From the NCBI RefSeq assembly GCF_900078395.1, contig NZ_FKLA01000008.1:434001-498000 (forward strand): 64,000 nucleotides of DNA. The letters run 5' to 3'. This document shows positions 6,858 through 15,631 of this stretch, one piece after another (the first letter of the stretch is position 1; every line of letters begins with the position of its first letter). The position numbers were made by a program, and so were the translations under genes. A model generated the notes under the pieces. That model saw only the letters and a list, made by a program, of their open reading frames with translations. It was not told the origin of the DNA and made no database searches. Origin of the DNA: Anaerotruncus rubiinfantis (lineage in GTDB: Bacteria; Bacillota; Clostridia; Oscillospirales; Ruminococcaceae).

Positions 6858-8237
6858 TTGGAATTAGAAGTCATTAAAAAGCTGATAAAGGATAAGGTAG
6901 GCGGTCATTCGGCTTATATCTCCGATGCAAACATTGCGGATCTTTACTATGATACCAACAACGACATAGAGAGAAGTAGGTTGGAGGAATCTTCTGACAG
7001 CAAAAGCCCTCTGCGTACAGCGGATAACCGAGTATCGCACAACTTTTATCAAATACTCGTCGATCAAACTGCGGCATATATGTTCACCTATCCTCCGACC
7101 TTTGATACGGGAAATAAGCCGCTAAATAAAAAAATTATGGAGATTTTGGGGGATAAGTATCAGAAGATCTGCAAGGATCTTTCTATTGATGCCAGTAACC
7201 ATAAGACTGCATGGCTGCACGTTTGGAAGGACAGCGAGAACCGATTCCGATATGCGATAATTGATGGGCGCGAAGTGATCCCGCTCTATTCGGGTTCCAT
7301 CGACCACGAATTGATCGCAGTGTTGCGCAAGTACCTGCAAACAGACGATCAAGGCAAGGTGTGGTGTGTTTACGAATATTGGACAGACAAGGACGCATCG
7401 GCATATCGTTGCTATGGCGGAGATATTAATGCGCTGGAAGCTTACCAGATGTTTTCGGCCTTAGATGTCGACACACAGGCGCATCAAGCATCTGAAATCA
7501 TGCCCCATGATTGGGGCGTTGTACCGTTCGTCGAATTTGCCAACAACAATAAGCGGCAGAACGATCTAAAAAACGTCAAAAAGCTAATCGACGTTTACGA
7601 CAAGGTGCTTTCTGGCTATATCAACGATATCGAGGATATTCAACAGGTTATCTTTTTGCTCGAAGGCTACGGCGGAACGGATCTGGATGAATTTCTGGGG
7701 CAGCTCAGAAAATATAAAGTGGTCGATATGCAGAACCGACCGGATCAAAGGGCCGGAATGTCTACTTTGTCCATTGAAATCCCGGTGGAAGCCCGCAACA
7801 AGCTGGCAGAGATCGTTGAAAAGAATATCTATCGACTGGGGCAGGGCGTTGACATTAACCCGGACAAACTTGGACAGGCAAAGGGCGTTGTAATTGATCA
7901 CCTATATGGATTCCTAGAGCTGAAAGCAGGGCTAAAAGAAACAGAATTCCGCCTTGGGTTCGGTAAGTTGGTTCGGATGATCCTAAAATATTTGGGGGAA
8001 AACACAGAAACTCCAATTACGCAGACGTGGCAGCGTAACAAAATCCGAGATGATCTGGAGCTGTCACAAATCATTGCGAATCTCGCCGCAGTAACCTCGC
8101 GGCAGAACATAGCCAAAGCAAACCCGCTGGTGGAAGATTGGGAGGAGGAGCTCTCGCTTCGAGCCGACGAAGCGGAGGAGGATATGCGACGATTTGAAAC
8201 ACCCGACCTGCCGCCGAAGGACGGCAATGACGCATGA
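6858..8237 (+). CDS. Portal protein, SPP1 gp6-like
   Basis: A 459-residue protein with TTG start behind GAAGGAGGGAT. It has the SPP1_portal pattern: helical N-terminus, VDQTAAYMFTYPPTF near residue 70, a central PFVEFANNNKRQNDLKNVKKLIDVYDKVLSGYINDIED near 225-260 (stem helix region), and GVVIDHLYGFLELKAG near 340. It forms the dodecameric ring at the capsid vertex through which terminase packages DNA. It overlaps the head morphogenesis gene by four bases (ATGA), as in other phages of this class. Confidence 0.95.
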   Translation: MELEVIKKLIKDKVGGHSAYISDANIADLYYDTNNDIERSRLEESSDSKSPLRTADNRVSHNFYQILVDQTAAYMFTYPPTFDTGNKPLNKKIMEILGDKYQKICKDLSIDASNHKTAWLHVWKDSENRFRYAIIDGREVIPLYSGSIDHELIAVLRKYLQTDDQGKVWCVYEYWTDKDASAYRCYGGDINALEAYQMFSALDVDTQAHQASEIMPHDWGVVPFVEFANNNKRQNDLKNVKKLIDVYDKVLSGYINDIEDIQQVIFLLEGYGGTDLDEFLGQLRKYKVVDMQNRPDQRAGMSTLSIEIPVEARNKLAEIVEKNIYRLGQGVDINPDKLGQAKGVVIDHLYGFLELKAGLKETEFRLGFGKLVRMILKYLGENTETPITQTWQRNKIRDDLELSQIIANLAAVTSRQNIAKANPLVEDWEEELSLRADEAEEDMRRFETPDLPPKDGNDA

Positions 8238-9775
8238 AGTCGCGGGACTACTGGCAGGAACGCACACAGGCCCGATATTTGACCGCAGAGGCCGATATCT
8301 TCACAGCAAAGAAAACCCTTGTGCGGTCGTTTGAGCGGGCGCGGCGCGACTTGCAAAGTCAGATTGACGCATTCTACGGACGGTACGCAAGAAACAATAA
8401 GCTGTCGCTGGCAGATGCGCAGAAAGCCTTGTCGCTGGCGGAGTTGCGGGACTTTAAAGACGATCTGGAGTCCTTCCGAAAGCTCGCAATTGACAGCATG
8501 AGCACCTTTAACCTGGAGTTGGACAACCTGTCGGTCAAAGCGCGGATCACCCGCTTGCAGGCGCTAAAATGCCAAGTGGACGCGGTGATTGAAAAGCTGT
8601 ACATAGACCAGCGGGGCCAGATTGCGACCATAGGCGCAGAAATCTACACCGACCAATACCACCGGACGCTGTTTGATATCGACCGCTACACTGGCTTTCA
8701 TCAGGAGTTTGCGCAGATATCCGACGAGACGATCAAGCGACTGCTGGATTATCCATTCGATGGCTTGATGTTTTCCACCCGCCTGTGGCGGCAGTCGGAG
8801 GATTTGAAACCGCAGATTCAACAGCTCATCAACCAGATGTTGATTACCGGCAAACCGCCACAGGACTACGCGGAGGAACTCGCAAAGCGGTTCTCGGTCA
8901 AACGGAGCGAGGCATATCGGCTACTTTATACCGAATCTGCGTTCATGGCGAACCAGGCGCACACCGACGCATACCGTGCGGATGGGATCGAGCGATATAT
9001 CTTCGACGCAACACTGGATGGGACGACCTGCCCGGAATGCGGGGCGCTCGATAGCAAGGATTTTGCTTTAAAGGATTTAAAAGTCGGGATCAACGCGCCG
9101 CCTATGCACCCATACTGCCGATGTGTCAAGATTCCAATGATTGAGGGTGTGGAATATGACGGCACCCGGTTTGCACGGGATGCGGATGGAAATTCGATAG
9201 AAGTTCCGGCCAACATGACCTACGCACAATGGAAAAAGCAATATATTGACGCAGAAAAGGCAGGTGGTATAATTAATGCAAAAGAGAAGTATAGCGGAAT
9301 AACACGGGATGAGAACCGATTGATTCGCGGGAAAAAAGAAACTGCTATTGTCTACGGGCCTGACGGTTCGACGCTTCTCGTTAAAAAGGGCGGTGAGAGA
9401 TCCGTTCGCTTTACCGCTCGAGAAGTTGGGATGATGAGGGGCGGGATTCTAACACATAACCACCCAGAGGACACAACCTTTTCCCCTGCCGATATCAATA
9501 TGCTGCGTGGATCGGGGTTGGCGGAAATTCGCGCCGTAACCAGTGGGGGCGTTTACCGCCTTAAACAGCCCACACGTTGGGATAGTGCTTTTAATACCCG
9601 AACAAAAATTGAGGCCGAATACACAAAGTTAGAGGAACTGATTGAACCTAAGGTGTGGGCACGATGCGAAGCGGGAGAAATAACACTGGCAGAATACAAC
9701 CAAATCTATCAGCACCAAATTTTATTACAGCTTGCGGAACAATTTGGGCTTGACTATGCTTTTGAGGTAAAATGA
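8234..9775 (+). CDS. MuF/SPP1 gp7 minor head protein with extra C-terminal HNHP domain
   Basis: A 513-residue protein. Residues about 1-310 are an ordinary phage head morphogenesis (MuF) protein: helical N-terminus, then EAYRLLYTESAFMANQAH and the zinc-like TTCPECGALDSKDF ... HPYCRC signature near 258-300. After a linker there is an extra domain (about 350-513) with ETAIVYGPDGSTLL and GGILTHNHPEDTTFSPADI near 400-416. The H-N-H-P-x5-S-x2-D pattern resembles a JAB/MPN-type metal site, though its spacing is one residue shorter than in RadC. C-terminal additions on MuF proteins are often polymorphic toxin domains injected or released with the phage (the MuF-toxin architecture). That reading is inference, and the exact fold is not certain. 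Confidence 0.85.
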   Translation: MKSRDYWQERTQARYLTAEADIFTAKKTLVRSFERARRDLQSQIDAFYGRYARNNKLSLADAQKALSLAELRDFKDDLESFRKLAIDSMSTFNLELDNLSVKARITRLQALKCQVDAVIEKLYIDQRGQIATIGAEIYTDQYHRTLFDIDRYTGFHQEFAQISDETIKRLLDYPFDGLMFSTRLWRQSEDLKPQIQQLINQMLITGKPPQDYAEELAKRFSVKRSEAYRLLYTESAFMANQAHTDAYRADGIERYIFDATLDGTTCPECGALDSKDFALKDLKVGINAPPMHPYCRCVKIPMIEGVEYDGTRFARDADGNSIEVPANMTYAQWKKQYIDAEKAGGIINAKEKYSGITRDENRLIRGKKETAIVYGPDGSTLLVKKGGERSVRFTAREVGMMRGGILTHNHPEDTTFSPADINMLRGSGLAEIRAVTSGGVYRLKQPTRWDSAFNTRTKIEAEYTKLEELIEPKVWARCEAGEITLAEYNQIYQHQILLQLAEQFGLDYAFEVK

Positions 9776-9776
9776 T

Positions 9777-9926
9777 ATGGGAGAAAATCGGATTGTAAAG
9801 ATCAGTGAAGTGGATAGCTTCGAGGACTATCCGGAAGATACCGTCTTTGAACTGGATGAAGATGGCGGAAAACATCGACCGGAACGCAAACTGCCGGAAC
9901 CACCGCCAAAACGCGAGGTGGAATAA
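9777..9926 (+). CDS. Small acidic protein, 49 aa, directly after MuF-HNHP gene
   Basis: ATG two bases after the head protein stop and TAATG overlap with the next gene. Very acidic N-terminal half (SEVDSFEDYPEDTVFELDEDGG) and a proline/basic tail (PEPPPKREVE). No family recognised. Its place immediately 3' of a MuF protein with a toxin-like C-terminus makes it a candidate immunity protein. Small unknown genes also occur here in phages with no toxin. Confidence 0.6.
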   Translation: MGENRIVKISEVDSFEDYPEDTVFELDEDGGKHRPERKLPEPPPKREVE

Positions 9927-10063
9927 TGCTAAAGCCATATAAATGCCGCCAGTGCGGAAGGCTGCTCTTTGAAGCAGAGTTGAGAGACGGCGAAATCGTA
10001 AAGATTTGCCCAAAGTGCAAGACGCGAAACATATTCAAGGCTGATCCAAAGAAAACTGCATAA
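9926..10063 (+). CDS. Com-like zinc-finger protein, 45 aa
   Basis: MLKPYKCRQCGRLLFEAE ... IVKICPKCKTRNIF: a CxxC-x(~20)-CxxC zinc ribbon with the RLLF and KCxxxN positions of the Mu Com family. Mu Com is a translational activator that opens the mom mRNA. No Mom-like acetamidoadenine-modification gene is seen in the window, so the RNA target here is unknown. Start at TAATG, translationally coupled; a terminator follows 13 bases downstream. Confidence 0.75.
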   Translation: MLKPYKCRQCGRLLFEAELRDGEIVKICPKCKTRNIFKADPKKTA

Positions 10064-10075
10064 CGTAGCGCACCC

Positions 10076-10117
10076 AGCGTGCCAGTAGATGTAAGTCTAT
10101 TGGCACGCTTTTTATTT
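10076..10117 (+). terminator. Terminator between MuF/Com genes and scaffold
   Basis: Stem 10076-10089 pairs with 10096-10109 (14 bp, one G-T) around a six-base loop, followed by TTTTTATTTT. It separates the packaging/portal transcript from the scaffold-capsid transcript, or lowers readthrough between them. Confidence 0.8.
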
Positions 10118-10206
10118 TACAAAAATTGTCCGGCCCGACGACATGAAAACTACGGGCGGCCCAGTGATGCGACCACTTGAAAAAGCATAGCCGGAATGGA
10201 GGAATT

Positions 10207-10761
10207 ATGAAAACAGAGGAATTGCTTGCGCTCGGCCTGACCGAAGAACAGGTGACTAAGGTACTGACCATTAACAGCAAGGATATCGAAAAGTTCAAAA
10301 ACACAAACGACTCGATGAAAACCGAGCTGGCGGGTCTGCACGATCAGCTCAAAACCGCCAACGAAACCATTGAAGGGTTTAAAAAGCTGGATGTCGATGG
10401 AATAAAAAAGGCGGCGCAGGAGTGGAAGGACAAGCACGCCGCCGATACAGCGGCCCTTACAGAAAAGCTCAAGCAGCAGAGCCGTGACGCGGCGATTCGC
10501 CTTGCTGTAGCTCACGAGAACGTGCACGACGATGCTCTGACGGTAGCGGCGCTCGACCTTAATAAGATCACCGTAGCGGACGACGGGACGATTACCGGCC
10601 TGTCAGATCAATTGACGGCGCTCCGGGAATCCAAGCCGTTCCTGTTTAAAACCGGGGAAATGAAACACGAATATACACCAAATGGCGGGAATCCTCCTCA
10701 GGCAGACCTTGATAAGATGTCAGATGCGGAGTGGTTCGCCGTACATAGCCAGAAAAACTAA
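10207..10761 (+). CDS. Scaffold protein, GP20 family
   Basis: A 184-residue protein with ATG 10207 five bases after GGAGG; an in-frame ATG at 10177 lacks a ribosome site. The N-terminus (LLALGLTEEQVTKVL) and the long coiled-coil (KNTNDSMKTELAGLHDQLKTANETIEGFKK) are those of phage minor structural GP20 scaffolds. The C-terminus has the short conserved helix DKMSDAEWFAV that docks to capsid subunits. It directs prohead assembly and is lost before maturation. The major capsid gene follows after 12 bases. Confidence 0.9.
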   Translation: MKTEELLALGLTEEQVTKVLTINSKDIEKFKNTNDSMKTELAGLHDQLKTANETIEGFKKLDVDGIKKAAQEWKDKHAADTAALTEKLKQQSRDAAIRLAVAHENVHDDALTVAALDLNKITVADDGTITGLSDQLTALRESKPFLFKTGEMKHEYTPNGGNPPQADLDKMSDAEWFAVHSQKN

Positions 10762-10773
10762 AGGAGAGATATC

Positions 10774-11880
10774 ATGGCAAATCAGTTCATCAGCATCATT
10801 GAGCTCGCGCGTCAGTCCCTGATGCGCCTCCAGGAAAATCTTGTATTCCCGAACCTAATTTACAAGGACTATTCGCATGATTTCCAGATGGGAAAAGGTG
10901 CGAAAGTGCAGGTTAGAAAACCGGTCGTACTAGAGGCAAAAAGTTTTAATGCCTCCACTGGAATTGAGACACAGGATGTCAAAGAACAGAGTGTGGAAGT
11001 CGAGCTGAACGAGATCGCAACAGTCGACATTGAGGTCGGCGCACTGGAAGGCGCGGTCAGTTTTGACGATGTGAACCGGCTGTTCGTTATCCCTGCCGCA
11101 AACGCTCTGGCTGAGAAGATCAACAGCGACGGCCTTTATCTTTATAAGGACATTCCGTATATCGGCGGCACCGCAGGAACCACGCCGGACGACCTGACTG
11201 ACCTTTCGGAAGTCCGACGCATTCTCAACGAAAACAAGGTTCCTATCTCTGGCCGATGCGCCGTATGGGACACTGAGGCCGATGCAAAATTTACCACAAT
11301 CCCGGCGATTGTCAACGCGGAGAAATCCGGCACCACTGCTGCGCTGCGCGAGGGCTCCATCGGTCGCATCTTTGGCCTTGACAATTACATGGCACAGGGC
11401 GTTAAGAAACACGCCAAAGGCACCTTGTCCGCAGAAGTCAAGCCGAAATCGGCAACCAATGCAGGAGCAACCTCGCTTACACTGTCCGCAGCTACCGTAA
11501 CCGGTACGCTTGTCAAGGGCGACGTGCTTACCATCCTGAATGATCACTATGTGGTTACCGAGGATGCAACCGCCGCATCTAACGAGATCACGGTCAATAT
11601 TTATCCGGCACTGAAAAAGAATGTAACGACCGCAACTGTCGTTGCTGTAGCAGGGAATCATACCGCAAACCTTGCCTTTAACCCGCAGGCATTTGCATTT
11701 GTCACCCGCCCGCTGGTTAAGCCCTCCGGCGTAGAAAGCTATGTGGTTAACTTTAACGGCATGTCTCTGCGCGTGACGAAGGGATATGACATGAAGTACA
11801 AGAAAGAAATGCTCTCTATGGACATCCTGTATGGTTACAAGACCATGTACCCGGAACTGGCTGTCCGCTATATGGGCTAA
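10774..11880 (+). CDS. Major capsid protein (HK97-fold)
   Basis: A 368-residue protein right after the scaffold gene with AAGGAGAGATATC upstream. The LARQSLMRLQENLVFPNLIYKDYS N-terminus, the P-loop strand GAKVQVRKPVVLEA, and the late block FVTRPLVKPSGVESYVVNFNGMSLRVTKGYDMKYK are typical of P22/HK97-like capsid proteins of Firmicutes siphoviruses and myoviruses. Residues about 220-300 form an insertion rich in Ala/Thr, probably a surface domain. The stop overlaps the next start (TAATG). Confidence 0.92.
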   Translation: MANQFISIIELARQSLMRLQENLVFPNLIYKDYSHDFQMGKGAKVQVRKPVVLEAKSFNASTGIETQDVKEQSVEVELNEIATVDIEVGALEGAVSFDDVNRLFVIPAANALAEKINSDGLYLYKDIPYIGGTAGTTPDDLTDLSEVRRILNENKVPISGRCAVWDTEADAKFTTIPAIVNAEKSGTTAALREGSIGRIFGLDNYMAQGVKKHAKGTLSAEVKPKSATNAGATSLTLSAATVTGTLVKGDVLTILNDHYVVTEDATAASNEITVNIYPALKKNVTTATVVAVAGNHTANLAFNPQAFAFVTRPLVKPSGVESYVVNFNGMSLRVTKGYDMKYKKEMLSMDILYGYKTMYPELAVRYMG

Positions 11881-12269
11881 TGTTTACGGCGGCGGATGTC
11901 GTCAAGCGTCTACAGCTGGACGGGGTAATCCCGTCCAGCGCACCGGACGCAAAGACGCTGGCCCAGATTGACGACATGGCCGAGAAGGCCATGAACTATA
12001 TCCACTCTGACGGCATCCCGGATGGCCTGTTTCGGGCGTTCTGCAAACTCTGCGCCGCTTACATCTCCAACTGTGATGCTGGATCAGCCGGAACGGGAGA
12101 GGTCAAGAGTATATCCGAAGGAGACACCACCGTCACCTTTGCAACCTCGACAGAAACGGCGGCGATGGGTGCGGACGGGATCATCTCGCAGTATGCAAGC
12201 GACCTGAACCGATACCGGAGCGTTTATTTCAGAAAGGCGGATGTGCCGTGGGCTTTTCAGCAAATGTGA
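11880..12269 (+). CDS. Head-tail connector (gp6/gp15-like)
   Basis: A 129-residue helical protein starting at TAATG. The opening FTAADVVKRLQLDGV and the two-helix layout with the middle segment AFCKLCAAYISNCD place it with DNA-packaging connector proteins that bind beneath the portal. The position between capsid and head-closure genes is diagnostic. It overlaps the next gene by 22 bases. Confidence 0.75.
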   Translation: MFTAADVVKRLQLDGVIPSSAPDAKTLAQIDDMAEKAMNYIHSDGIPDGLFRAFCKLCAAYISNCDAGSAGTGEVKSISEGDTTVTFATSTETAAMGADGIISQYASDLNRYRSVYFRKADVPWAFQQM

Positions 12270-12607
12270 TATTGCGCGGAAAATCCGCCCTTGCAATCCT
12301 CCGGGATGACCACGCGAAGGTGATGCGGCTTGACCCTTATGGGGAATCAATTGATGCGGATACCGTGATATACGATTCCCTGCCATGCCATTTGTCCCAA
12401 ACCACATTTCCGGTATCGGAAGGCGAGGACACCGCGTCGCAGACCACAACGGTATTTACCCTATTCGTGGACGACGGCGCGGACATCCGACAGGGCGACG
12501 AAATCACCGTCACCCACAAAGGGCAGGTATTCACAGGCACGGCAGGACTTCCGCTTCGGGGGACGTTCAGCCTGTCCGTGAAACTGGAAAGCGTGAGGAT
12601 ATCATGA
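12248..12607 (+). CDS. Head closure protein
   Basis: A 119-residue, beta-rich protein with a GTG start. The middle and end (TTTVFTLFVDDGADIRQGDEITVTHKGQVFTGTAG) are typical of SPP1 gp16/DUF6093-like stopper proteins, which seal the portal after packaging. Overlaps both neighbours (22 bases before, ATGA after). Confidence 0.7.
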   Translation: MGFSANVILRGKSALAILRDDHAKVMRLDPYGESIDADTVIYDSLPCHLSQTTFPVSEGEDTASQTTTVFTLFVDDGADIRQGDEITVTHKGQVFTGTAGLPLRGTFSLSVKLESVRIS

Positions 12608-13026
12608 GCGAGAATGCAAAAGCGCTGGCAGATTTCCGCAAGAAACTTGAAATGCTTCTGGGCGACTTCGACGAGAGCGCAAAGCGCGTCGTGGTTGCAC
12701 AGGCTAATCACGGAATGGGTGTAACCATCAAGAATACACCGGTTGGGAAGTCTTATCCGGGGCATGTTGGCGGAACCCTTAAACGAGGGTGGAAGCGAAA
12801 TAAATATCGAAGAATCGGGAACGCTCACGTTTCTGGGTACTCAAACAATGTTGAGTATGGTGTTTATGTGAATAACGGACATCGGACGGTCAATCAGAAG
12901 GGCGAGACTACCGGATGGGTGGAAGGCAGGTTCATGCTCGATAAGGGCGTGAACGAGGCCGACCGAAAGCTCCCGCAGCTATTTGATGCGGAGATTGCGC
13001 GTATAAAGCGGGAAACGGGATTCTGA
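12604..13026 (+). CDS. HK97 gp10-like tail completion protein
   Basis: A 140-residue protein from ATG 12604 (ATGA overlap). The N-terminal helix ALADFRKKLEMLLGDFDESAKR, the block KNTPVGKSYPGHVGGTLKRGWKR near residue 45 and the YGVYVNNGHRT motif near 90 are hallmarks of the HK97 gp10 family, which joins head and tail. A much longer upstream frame (12,385) runs through the preceding gene and is discarded. Confidence 0.85.
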   Translation: MSENAKALADFRKKLEMLLGDFDESAKRVVVAQANHGMGVTIKNTPVGKSYPGHVGGTLKRGWKRNKYRRIGNAHVSGYSNNVEYGVYVNNGHRTVNQKGETTGWVEGRFMLDKGVNEADRKLPQLFDAEIARIKRETGF

Positions 13027-13027
13027 C

Positions 13028-13504
13028 ATGAAAAGTAATGTGTTTACTGATTCCATCCTAAAAAAACGGGAAGCCGAAGGCAAACTGACCATTGCAGACA
13101 ATGTGACCCTTGCGCTGGCTGACGCGCTGGCCGAGCTGTTCCCGGAGCTTCCAATCCATACTGGCCCGGTTCGGCAGGATGTCAGGCTCCCATGCTGGTT
13201 TGTGTCCTTTTATGAGATGGTCAATTCGCAAAAGCTGGACGACCTGACCGAATACGAATTCGGCTTTGATCTCGCTTATTGGCCGAAAAACAGGTCAAGC
13301 AACGCTGAGATAAACGCGGCACTCTACACGGCCTTACAGGGGCTTTACAGGCTTCAAAGCGATGGATGGGAATATACCGTCTACCGCAAGAACAGCGCGG
13401 TTACCGACCGCGTGGGGCATGTCACGGGCATTGTAAGGGCGTTTGAGCAAACCATACCGGATGACCCGATCATCCAGAAAGCAGAAAAGGAAGTGACAAT
13501 ATGA
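13028..13504 (+). CDS. Tail terminator/minor capsid protein (DUF6838-like)
   Basis: A 158-residue protein beginning one base after gp10. The TLALADALAELFPELPIHTGPVRQDVRLPCWFVSFYE region and the later DLAYWPKNRSSNAEINAALYTAL block match tail-terminator proteins of myophages encoded before the sheath. It should cap the tail tube at the neck. The stop overlaps the sheath start (ATGA). Confidence 0.75.
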   Translation: MKSNVFTDSILKKREAEGKLTIADNVTLALADALAELFPELPIHTGPVRQDVRLPCWFVSFYEMVNSQKLDDLTEYEFGFDLAYWPKNRSSNAEINAALYTALQGLYRLQSDGWEYTVYRKNSAVTDRVGHVTGIVRAFEQTIPDDPIIQKAEKEVTI

Positions 13505-14772
13505 TTGATAGAGTAATTCCCGGCGTGAGCGTGGAAACCATTGCCGGGGAACGGGAGGCGCAGCTTGGGACGCTGGGCGTTGTGGCAATGCCGCTGGAAC
13601 TGAGTTGGGGCGCAACGGTTATCGAAATTGAGCGCGGCGACGACACCACTGCGAGTCTTGGCTACCGGCTTTCCGATCCGGCAATCAAGCTGGTGGGCGA
13701 AGTCATGAACTATGCCAACAAGCTGATTCTGTATCGGCTGACGGCAGGAACACAGGCGACGGGACCGCTCGCGTCCGGCATTACTGCAAAGGCAGTTTAC
13801 GGCGGTATAGTGGGCAATAACATTAAAGTGGTGGTTGCAGCTTCAGGGGATAACTGGAGCGTCAAGACCTTCCTCGGCACCGTCGAGATGGACGAGCAGA
13901 TTATTGCAGCGCCCGCTGACTTCAAGGCGAACGGTTTCATTCAGATTGAGGGAACCGGAACGCTGGCAGCGGCGACTGTCTCGCTCACTGGTGGGGCTGA
14001 TGCGACGGCGGACGCGGACGATTACGATGTGTTCCTTGCGGAAATCCAGAAATACGACTATAACGTCATGGCTTACACCGGCACCGATTCAACCATTGCC
14101 AATGAGCTCATCGGTTTCATCGGAGAACAACGGGAATCCGGTACGATGGTGCAGCTTGTGCAGAGCGTGGTATCCGCAGACGATCCGGCAATCTATAAAA
14201 GCACCATCGGCGGGAAAACGCTGAATTACGACCTGACCGCCGCCGAAGCCTGCGCGACAATGGCGGGGATCATTGCAAAGTGTGGGATCGATAGCAGCGC
14301 GACACATTTTGACGGGGTGGAGGGCTGGATGGACGTTTCCACCCGGTTGACCATCGAGCAGCAGAAAACCAAAACCCGCGCGGGGGAACTCCTGTTCGTG
14401 CTCAAAAACGGCAAGGTGATCGTGCTCTACGACATCAACAGCTTGATTACATACACCGACCAGAAACCAAAGGATTTCCACAAAGGTCTGGTCATGCGGA
14501 CGCTTGACAGCTACCAGACCGACTTACAGCTGTTGCTTGACCAGAAGGTGATCGGGAAGATCCGCAACGGTGTGGACGGCAGAAACCAGATTAAAGGCAT
14601 GATTGCCAAAATGACCGTTGAGAATTATTTGAATCCGGGATATGTCGAAGGCTTTACCGCCGACGACATCACTGTGATTATGGGTTCAGATCGGGATTCG
14701 GTCAAGGCGACGGTTGGTATCCGCGTGGTTGACACGGTGGATAAGATTTATGTCACTGTGATTTCGCAGTAA
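13501..14772 (+). CDS. Tail sheath protein (XkdK-like)
   Basis: A 423-residue protein whose presence shows that the phage has a contractile tail. It begins with a GVSVETI strand and contains ASGITAKAVYGGIVGNNIKVVV (about residue 85-110). The C-terminal domain has EAYVDV-type order with LLLDQKVIGKIRNGVDGRNQIKGMIAKMTVENYL and ends in IRVVDTVDKIYVTVISQ, the strand that interlocks sheath subunits. Length is close to PBSX XkdK. Followed after 13 bases by the tube gene. Confidence 0.93.
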   Translation: MIDRVIPGVSVETIAGEREAQLGTLGVVAMPLELSWGATVIEIERGDDTTASLGYRLSDPAIKLVGEVMNYANKLILYRLTAGTQATGPLASGITAKAVYGGIVGNNIKVVVAASGDNWSVKTFLGTVEMDEQIIAAPADFKANGFIQIEGTGTLAAATVSLTGGADATADADDYDVFLAEIQKYDYNVMAYTGTDSTIANELIGFIGEQRESGTMVQLVQSVVSADDPAIYKSTIGGKTLNYDLTAAEACATMAGIIAKCGIDSSATHFDGVEGWMDVSTRLTIEQQKTKTRAGELLFVLKNGKVIVLYDINSLITYTDQKPKDFHKGLVMRTLDSYQTDLQLLLDQKVIGKIRNGVDGRNQIKGMIAKMTVENYLNPGYVEGFTADDITVIMGSDRDSVKATVGIRVVDTVDKIYVTVISQ

Positions 14773-14785
14773 AGGAGGGGATTAG

Positions 14786-15247
14786 ATGGCTTTAGCAAGA
14801 ACCAGGCGGCTCCGAGACATCCCGACCGGTCATGATGGGAATGCATATCTAACTGTTGATGGCAGGCGATATGACGCTTTTTTGATTTCCAAAATGAATA
14901 TCGGGTTCGAGACAATTACTGATGAAAAGCGATTTCTAGAAGAACTGATGACACAGCACGCCGCACGCGGCGGCAACATTACCGGCAGTGTAACCTATTA
15001 CAATTGCACAAGCGCGTTTGTAAAAGCTGTCGAGGCATGGAAAAACGGCGAGGCGGAATACCCAGACATTACAATTCAATCTTATTCAAAGGTTGCGGGC
15101 ATCGGGAGACAGGAAATTTTGGCGACCGGCGTAATCCTGAAAAATATTGGCCTTCTCACGCTGGACGACGGCAGTGATACAGCTTCTACTTTCGATAGTG
15201 ATCTGACCGCAGACGACTTCCAGACGATTGAATCTTTTAAGGAGTAA
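14786..15247 (+). CDS. Tail tube protein (XkdM-like)
   Basis: A 153-residue protein behind AAGGAGGGG. The DGRRYDAFLISKMNIGFETI opening and the GGNITGSVTYYNCTSAFVKAVEAWKNGE segment match XkdM/phage core tail protein. It polymerises into the inner tube surrounded by the sheath. Ends three bases before the chaperone gene. Confidence 0.92.
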   Translation: MALARTRRLRDIPTGHDGNAYLTVDGRRYDAFLISKMNIGFETITDEKRFLEELMTQHAARGGNITGSVTYYNCTSAFVKAVEAWKNGEAEYPDITIQSYSKVAGIGRQEILATGVILKNIGLLTLDDGSDTASTFDSDLTADDFQTIESFKE

Positions 15248-15250
15248 ATC

Positions 15251-15631
15251 ATGAAAAATCTTGACAGCTTTCTCCATCCGGAGCGAAAACCAAACATCAG
15301 ATTTAAACTTTCGTCTTTTGCCGATGAATTTGAAATGCGCGTGCTGAGCGCCGAAGAAGACCGGAAAGTTCTTCGTAGTCTTGGCGATAAAAAGGATGCA
15401 ACCGACGCACTTATCGCTTATGCAGCAGAGGCGCTTGTTGTGCCTGACCTGCGTGACGCTGAGTTTCAAAATGCCCTTGCTGAAAATGTCGGGCATCCAA
15501 TTATGAATCCCGCTGACGCGCTGATAGCTATGACAACTAGCGCGGAACTTGCGCAGATAATCAGTGTGTACACGGACTATTCCGGTGTCGATGTCTCGTT
15601 TAGAGACGAAGTTGAAGAAGTAAAAAACTGA
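15251..15631 (+). CDS. Tail assembly chaperone, short form (XkdN-like, gpG analogue)
   Basis: A 126-residue acidic protein, MKNLDSFLHPERKPNIRFKL..., with the typical chaperone features (DKKDATDALIAYAAEALVVPDL; C-terminal SVYTDYSGVD). It coats the tape measure during tail assembly. The last codons GTA AAA AAC TGA contain an in-phase A AAA AAC slippery heptamer (15622-15628), so part of the ribosomes should shift -1 and make the longer form described separately. Confidence 0.9.
   Translation: MKNLDSFLHPERKPNIRFKLSSFADEFEMRVLSAEEDRKVLRSLGDKKDATDALIAYAAEALVVPDLRDAEFQNALAENVGHPIMNPADALIAMTTSAELAQIISVYTDYSGVDVSFRDEVEEVKN

Noticed and set aside
5645..8237. Lambda-like (HK97) packaging type
   Set aside because: Portal and MuF proteins follow SPP1 and the tail has a PBSX-type sheath, so the phage is a myovirus with an SPP1-like portal rather than a lambdoid phage.
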